The notes under the pieces were generated by a model. That model was not told the origin of the DNA. It made no database searches and was given only the letters and a program-made list of their open reading frames with translations. This document shows positions 61,601-64,000 of a stretch of DNA of 64,000 bases, in pieces. Position numbers and translations under genes: made by a program. The DNA lies in contig CALUEX010000004.1 of NCBI GenBank assembly GCA_944319815.1, positions 42,614 to 106,613 on the forward strand. The letters run 5' to 3'. The DNA comes from an uncultured Prevotella sp. Its GTDB lineage: Bacteria > Bacteroidota > Bacteroidia > Bacteroidales > Bacteroidaceae. The number at the start of each line of letters is the position of its first letter. Within the stretch, counting starts at the first letter, position 1.

Positions 61601-62537
61601 CTTTTGCGTTTTGCAAATCATAATTTTCAATTTTACATTCTCCATTGTCAATTAGGCGAGGGTACGCCGTCATGTACACAGCCGTGCCGGCTATAGGCCA
61701 AGAGCCTGTTCCGCCGCCCATACGGTCGCGGATTTCGCCTCCCGTGCCCGTTGCCGCGCCGTTGAAAGGCTCTACGGTGGTAGGGAAGTTGTGCGTCTCG
61801 GCCTTCAGCGAGATGACGCTCTCGATGTCCTTTACGCGGAACCAGTCGGAAGTTGACTGGTCTTCGGGCGCAAACTGCTCGATGACAGGGCCTTCCGAGA
61901 AGGCCACGTTGTCCTTGTATGCGCTAAGTATGTGGTGCGGGTTTTCCTTCGTCGTTTTCTTTATCATGTTGAAAAGCGACGACTCCATCTCCTTGCCGTC
62001 TATGATGAACACACCGCCGAAAATCTTGTGGCGGCAGTGTTCCGAGTTTATTTGTGCGAAGCCGAATATCTCCGAGTCAGTCAGGGGGCGTCCCAGCTGC
62101 TTCTCTACGTTGTGGAGATACTCTATTTCCTCGGGCGACAGCGCCAAGCCCTCCTGCTCGTTGTACTCCTCAAGGTTGTCAACGTGCTTGATAGGCTCCG
62201 GTTGGTGGTTTACGGTGAACACCTGCTGGTCCAGTCCCTCGTACATACGCTGGAGCATCGGGTCGTGGTCGGCATCCTTCGAGCTTACGGGGAAATACTC
62301 CTCTATGCGCGTGATGCCCTTCAGGTTCATGTTCTGGGTGATTTCCACGGCGTTCGTGCTCCACGGCGTTACCATCTCGCGGCGCGGGCCTACGAAGTAA
62401 CCGTTGATGCTGTCGGAGTCGATGAGCGTGGCGTCGCCGTACAGCCAGCATAGTTCCTTGACTTCTTCTTGCGAAAGCTGATGGTCAACCTCGGTTGCTA
62501 TCACGCTTTCCGTCGGTGTCTTGAAAAAAAGAATCAT
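58614..62537 (-). CDS. purL: Phosphoribosylformylglycinamidine synthase with two repeat-derived insertions
   Basis: The large PurL catalyses the fourth step of purine synthesis, FGAR plus glutamine and ATP to FGAM. All parts are present: the N-terminal PurS-like domain, the linker, two AIRS-type domains (about 190-600 and 660-1040) and the glutaminase with the nucleophile Cys in LGICNGCQLMVEL and FCGGFSNSDVLG. It has 1307 residues; taking off two unusual inserts (about 294-321 and 602-652) leaves about 1229, a normal size as I recall it for the family. The inserts are made of an intergenic repeat seen elsewhere in the window and contain IENYD and GNHNSQF. The frame is unbroken, so the gene seems functional. 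Confidence 0.96.
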   Translation of the reverse strand: MILFFKTPTESVIATEVDHQLSQEEVKELCWLYGDATLIDSDSINGYFVGPRREMVTPWSTNAVEITQNMNLKGITRIEEYFPVSSKDADHDPMLQRMYEGLDQQVFTVNHQPEPIKHVDNLEEYNEQEGLALSPEEIEYLHNVEKQLGRPLTDSEIFGFAQINSEHCRHKIFGGVFIIDGKEMESSLFNMIKKTTKENPHHILSAYKDNVAFSEGPVIEQFAPEDQSTSDWFRVKDIESVISLKAETHNFPTTVEPFNGAATGTGGEIRDRMGGGTGSWPIAGTAVYMTAYPRLIDNGECKIENYDLQNAKGEGNHNSQFAVTRDWEDILPVRKWLYQTPEQILIKASNGASDFGNKFGQPLICGSVLTFEHKEGDEKYAYDKVIMLAGGVGYGTKRDCLKKEPKKGNKIVVVGGDNYRIGLGGGSVSSVDTGRYSNGIELNAVQRANPEMQKRAYNLVRALCEEDVNPVVSIHDHGSAGHVNCLSELVEECGGQIDMTKLPIGDKTLSSKEIIANESQERMGLLIDEKHIEHVRKIAERERAPLYVVGETTGDAHFSFVQGDGVKPFDLDVAQMFGHSPKTYMRDNTVERHYENVSYTTIENGKLRIENYDYQHKGDKGNHNSQPSTLNSQLKTGDGNHNSQFSILNSQLDEYVGRVLQLEAVACKDWLTNKVDRSVTGKIARQQCQGELQLPLSDCGVVALDYRGNKGIATALGHAPQAGLASPEAGSVLSVAESLTNIVWAPLEEGLDSVSLSANWMWPCRSQEGEDARLYSAVKALSDFCCAIKVNVPTGKDSLSMSQQYPDGQKIISPGTVIVSSGGQVSDIRKVVSPVLVNDGKSTLYHIDFSYDKLRLGGSAFAQSLGKVGDDVPTVKNPDYFRTAFNTLQELIKNGWLMAGHDISAGGMVTTLLEMCFANTTGGLDVSLDKFDSEDIVKILLAENPGVIVQVSDSHKLDFEDLMDDNGICYVCIGRPNTSSRKLNISKGKFTHEFDIDAMRDVWYKTSYLLDRDQSMNGCAEKRRDNYKKQPVVMKFNDGFTGKLSQFGISADRREPTGIKAAIIREKGTNGEREMAYSLYLAGFDVKDVMMTDLITGRETLEDINMIVFCGGFSNSDVLGSAKGWAGAFLFNPKAKEALDKFYAREDTLSLGICNGCQLMVELNLINPEHQKRAKMLHNDSRKFESAFLGLDIPQNNSVMFGSLSGSSLGIWVAHGEGKFYLPEGEENYNVVAKYHYTEYPGNPNGSDYAVAGICSADGRHLAMMPHLERACFPWNNAYYPADRQKDDITPWMEAFVNARKWIENKK
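60582..60734. repeat. In-frame repeat insertion 2 in purL (two 41-nt units and an inverted unit)
   Basis: Direct 41-nt units at 60583-60623 and 60637-60677 both end TTATGATTACC or TTGTGATTACC; an inverted 40-nt unit lies at 60695-60734. Together they add 51 codons (residues about 602-652) containing IENGKLRIENYD and two NHNSQ...LNSQL copies. It lies in the linker between the two AIRS-like halves of PurL. Confidence 0.9.
61570..61653. repeat. In-frame repeat insertion 1 in purL (inverted pair)
   Basis: A short left arm (61576-61595, ending TTATGATTACC) and an inverted arm (about 61615-61653) add about 28 codons (residues about 294-321) reading IDNGECKIENYD...GNHNSQF between YPRL and TRDWEDIL. 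It uses the same reading frame as insertion 2. Confidence 0.9.
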
Positions 62538-62591
62538 ACCTTATATGTCGTTTTATTGTTGTTTGCGATGCTTACAGTCGTATAATAGGTG

Positions 62592-62599
62592 CAAACATA
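62592..62599 (-). promoter_or_regulatory. purL -7 box
   Basis: TATGTTTG on the minus strand; leader of about 48 bases. The -33 region is poor. Confidence 0.45.
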
Positions 62600-62644
62600 C
62601 TAATTTTTTTCGACATACGGGCTGCTTGGCCTGAAAAACGTTTT

Positions 62645-62740
62645 TATTAATTCATAATTCACAGTTCATAATTCATGGTTCGGCTGATGTCTTTGCTTCC
62701 GTGCGCAGTCATAATCATGGATTGCGCATTGTTGATTATG
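62645..62740. repeat. Diverged AT-rich CATAATTCACAGTTCATAATTC pair
   Basis: A left arm at about 62648-62676 and a weak inverted arm at about 62709-62740 in the 463-base gap between the two minus-strand genes. Confidence 0.5.
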
Positions 62741-62810
62741 GCTTGGCCGTCATTCGTCTTGTGGTGTCTTGCTTTCGTGTAACTCACTGAAAGTCAACCG
62801 CTTGCCAATA

Positions 62811-62895
62811 TGTGCCCTTTTGCGGCGTAAAAGGGCACCTTTTAGCTTGTAAAAGATGTCCTTTTGCGTTGTAAAAGATGCCCTTTCGCAAGGAA
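62811..62895. repeat. GTGCCCTTTTGC / GATGCCCTTTC repeat cluster
   Basis: Four alternating GGGCATC-family units; the best pairing is AAAAGGGCACCTTTT with AAAAGATGTCCTTTT and AAAAGATGCCCTTTC. Confidence 0.8.
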
Positions 62896-62905
62896 TGCAG
62901 ACTGC

Positions 62906-62942
62906 GACGTGCCGGCAAGCAAAATTAACTTGCCGGCACGTC
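62906..62942 (-). terminator. 14-bp hairpin downstream of the aldo/keto reductase gene
   Basis: Perfect 14-bp arms GACGTGCCGGCAAG/CTTGCCGGCACGTC with a 9-nt AT loop, about 58 bases after the stop codon. There is no U run on the minus strand, so terminator function is uncertain. Confidence 0.5.
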
Positions 62943-63000
62943 GGCTTTGTTGTCAGTTCCGCCTGTAAGCCGTCTGCGCACTGCTTTGGCGGCTCCTGCG

Positions 63001-63846
63001 TTATCCGTAGGTCTCGATGAGCATCTTGATGAACTCCGGGTCGTTGAAGTTCACCGTGCCCTCGTCGCTTTGGTTCAGCTTGGCTATTTCCGCCTTGTCG
63101 TCGTTGGTCAGGCTGAAGTCGAAGATGTCGAGGTTCTCAGCCATGCGTTCCTTGTGCGTACTCTTGGGTATGGCCACTATCCCGCGCTCTACGAGCCAGC
63201 GCAAGGCCACCTGCGCCGCCGTCTTGCCGTGCTTGCGGCCAATCAGTTCGAGCGTCTTGTTGCCCACTACGGCGCCTGCGCCTTGGCCGCCCAGCGGTCC
63301 CCAGGCCATCATCTTTGTGCCATACTCCGCGAGGTAGGGCTGCAACCCGTCCTGTTGCACGGCCGGGTTGCACTGCAACTGGTTCACCATCGGCTTTACG
63401 TCGGTGTGCAATGCAAAGTCAACAAAGCGCCCCTTTTGGAAGTTAGACACGCCTATTGCCCTCACCTTGCCGTCCTTGTAAGCCTTCTCCATGGCACGCC
63501 ACGAGCCGTAGACGTCGCCGTAGGCCTGGTGGATGAGCAGCAGGTCGATGTAGTCGGTCTTCAGTTTGCGCAGCGACTCGTCTATGCTGGCCGCGGCCTT
63601 TGCCTCCCCGGCATTCGAAATCCATACCTTCGTGGTGATGAACAGCTCGTCGCGCTTCACTCCGCACTTGCTGATAGCCTCGCCCACGCCTTCCTCGTTG
63701 TAGTATGCTTGGGCCGTGTCAATCAGTCGGTAGCCCGTGCTTATAGCGTCGAGCACGCACCTTTCGCATTCCTGCGGACTGACGAGGAATACCCCGTAGC
63801 CCAATAACGGCATCTTGACGCCGTTGCTTAATGTTGTATATTCCAT
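63001..63846 (-). CDS. Aldo/keto reductase
   Basis: A 281-residue NADPH-dependent oxidoreductase with a TIM barrel. The catalytic tetrad is visible: Asp and Tyr in DTAQAYYNEE, Lys in FITTKVWI and His in LLIHQAYGDVYGSW. The NADP-binding AIPKSTHKERMAENLDIF stretch near residue 225-250 is typical of the 2,5-diketogluconate reductase/YtbE-like branch. The natural substrate is unknown. The 5' region is filled by the repeat also found in purL. Confidence 0.93.
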   Translation of the reverse strand: MEYTTLSNGVKMPLLGYGVFLVSPQECERCVLDAISTGYRLIDTAQAYYNEEGVGEAISKCGVKRDELFITTKVWISNAGEAKAAASIDESLRKLKTDYIDLLLIHQAYGDVYGSWRAMEKAYKDGKVRAIGVSNFQKGRFVDFALHTDVKPMVNQLQCNPAVQQDGLQPYLAEYGTKMMAWGPLGGQGAGAVVGNKTLELIGRKHGKTAAQVALRWLVERGIVAIPKSTHKERMAENLDIFDFSLTNDDKAEIAKLNQSDEGTVNFNDPEFIKMLIETYG

Positions 63847-63858
63847 GTCGTTTGTTTT

Positions 63859-63943
63859 AATTGAGAATTGAAAATGGATAATTGAAAATTATGATTACCT
63901 GTAATGGAGAATTGAAAGTTGAGAATTGAAAATTATGATTACC
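63859..63943. repeat. Two 41-nt TTATGATTACC units upstream of the aldo/keto reductase
   Basis: Direct units at 63859-63899 and 63903-63943 are exactly 41 nt each and belong to the same family as the purL insertions. An inverted partner, if any, lies beyond the window end or has been lost. The last 57 bases of the window hold nothing I can assign. Confidence 0.9.
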
Positions 63944-64000
63944 CTTTCAGGTTGTTTGCATTAAGACGTTAAATGCTGGCCTATGAGCCAACGAAGGTAA

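Noticed and set aside
60582-61653. PurL as a pseudogene broken by repeats.
   Set aside because: Both inserts keep the frame, no stop codon is introduced, and all catalytic regions including the glutaminase cysteine are intact.
62538-62640. A purine riboswitch upstream of purL.
   Set aside because: The predicted leader is only about 48 bases and has no visible three-way junction core.
62906-62942. 14-bp hairpin as a dif or other recombination site.
   Set aside because: The arms are longer than and unlike Xer half-sites and the spacer is 9 nt; a simple RNA hairpin explains it better.

Overview
The window looks like chromosome of a member of the Bacteroidales, most likely Prevotellaceae. The signs are a starch-utilisation (Sus-type) locus with SusC/SusD/SusE/SusF-like proteins, lipoproteins with acidic residues after the lipid-anchored Cys, Bacteroidales families such as DUF3836 and DUF4369, and promoters of the TTTG-N19/20-TAnnTTTG type. 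No rRNA, phage, IS element or CRISPR array is present; I cannot name the species.

Layout. 1-6.4 kb: the end of recG, a secreted M16 protease, and a small HTH/DUF2975 operon with its own TTTATCG operator sites. 6.4-11 kb: xerD and aroQ (divergent), an O-methyltransferase, rbfA and a LolE-like permease. 11-15.5 kb (minus): tRNA-Gly, tRNA-Leu, an OmpA/TPR lipoprotein, a DUF4369/thioredoxin-fold lipoprotein and a ComM-type ATPase, apparently one transcription unit started by the tRNAs. 15.5-19 kb (minus): pyrE, a SRPBCC protein, argH and a small lipoprotein. 19.4-23.3 kb: a GntR(YtrA)-controlled ABC exporter operon behind a perfect operator palindrome. 23.5-30.3 kb: a MacB/MacA/TolC-type efflux operon interrupted by a frameshifted four-helix-bundle gene. 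30.7-55 kb: a maltose/starch regulon with an MFS transporter and LacI regulator (minus), then susC, susD, susE-like, susF-like, a secreted alpha-amylase, a PAP2 phosphatase, malQ, a GH97 alpha-glucosidase, an ORF6N gene, a type I pullulanase and a neopullulanase. 55-64 kb: two secreted proteins of unknown function, a split chromate transporter, purL and an aldo/keto reductase.

How the starch genes fit together. SusC/D with the E/F-like lipoproteins should bind and import malto-oligosaccharides. The surface or periplasmic amylase, pullulanase, neopullulanase and GH97 enzyme cut them down. The MFS carrier would move maltose or short dextrins across the inner membrane, and cytosolic MalQ would rearrange them. 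Four LacI-type operator palindromes stand in front of lacI-MFS, susC, the amylase and malQ. Each is centred 61.5-62.5 bp from the -7 box of its promoter, and none of the four promoters has a recognisable -33 element. This geometry suggests that the LacI-family protein activates.

The most unusual feature is the intergenic DNA. Many gaps between genes hold short, low-complexity repeats, often as inverted pairs able to form long hairpins. About a dozen families recur across the window. One family, a 41-nt unit ending TTATGATTACC, is also present inside purL at two places, in frame and in the same reading frame, adding about 28 and 51 residues to an essential enzyme. Another family supplies the start codon of two genes and the stop codon of a third. 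This resembles the protein-coding palindromic elements known from Rickettsia and is the best candidate here for an undescribed system.
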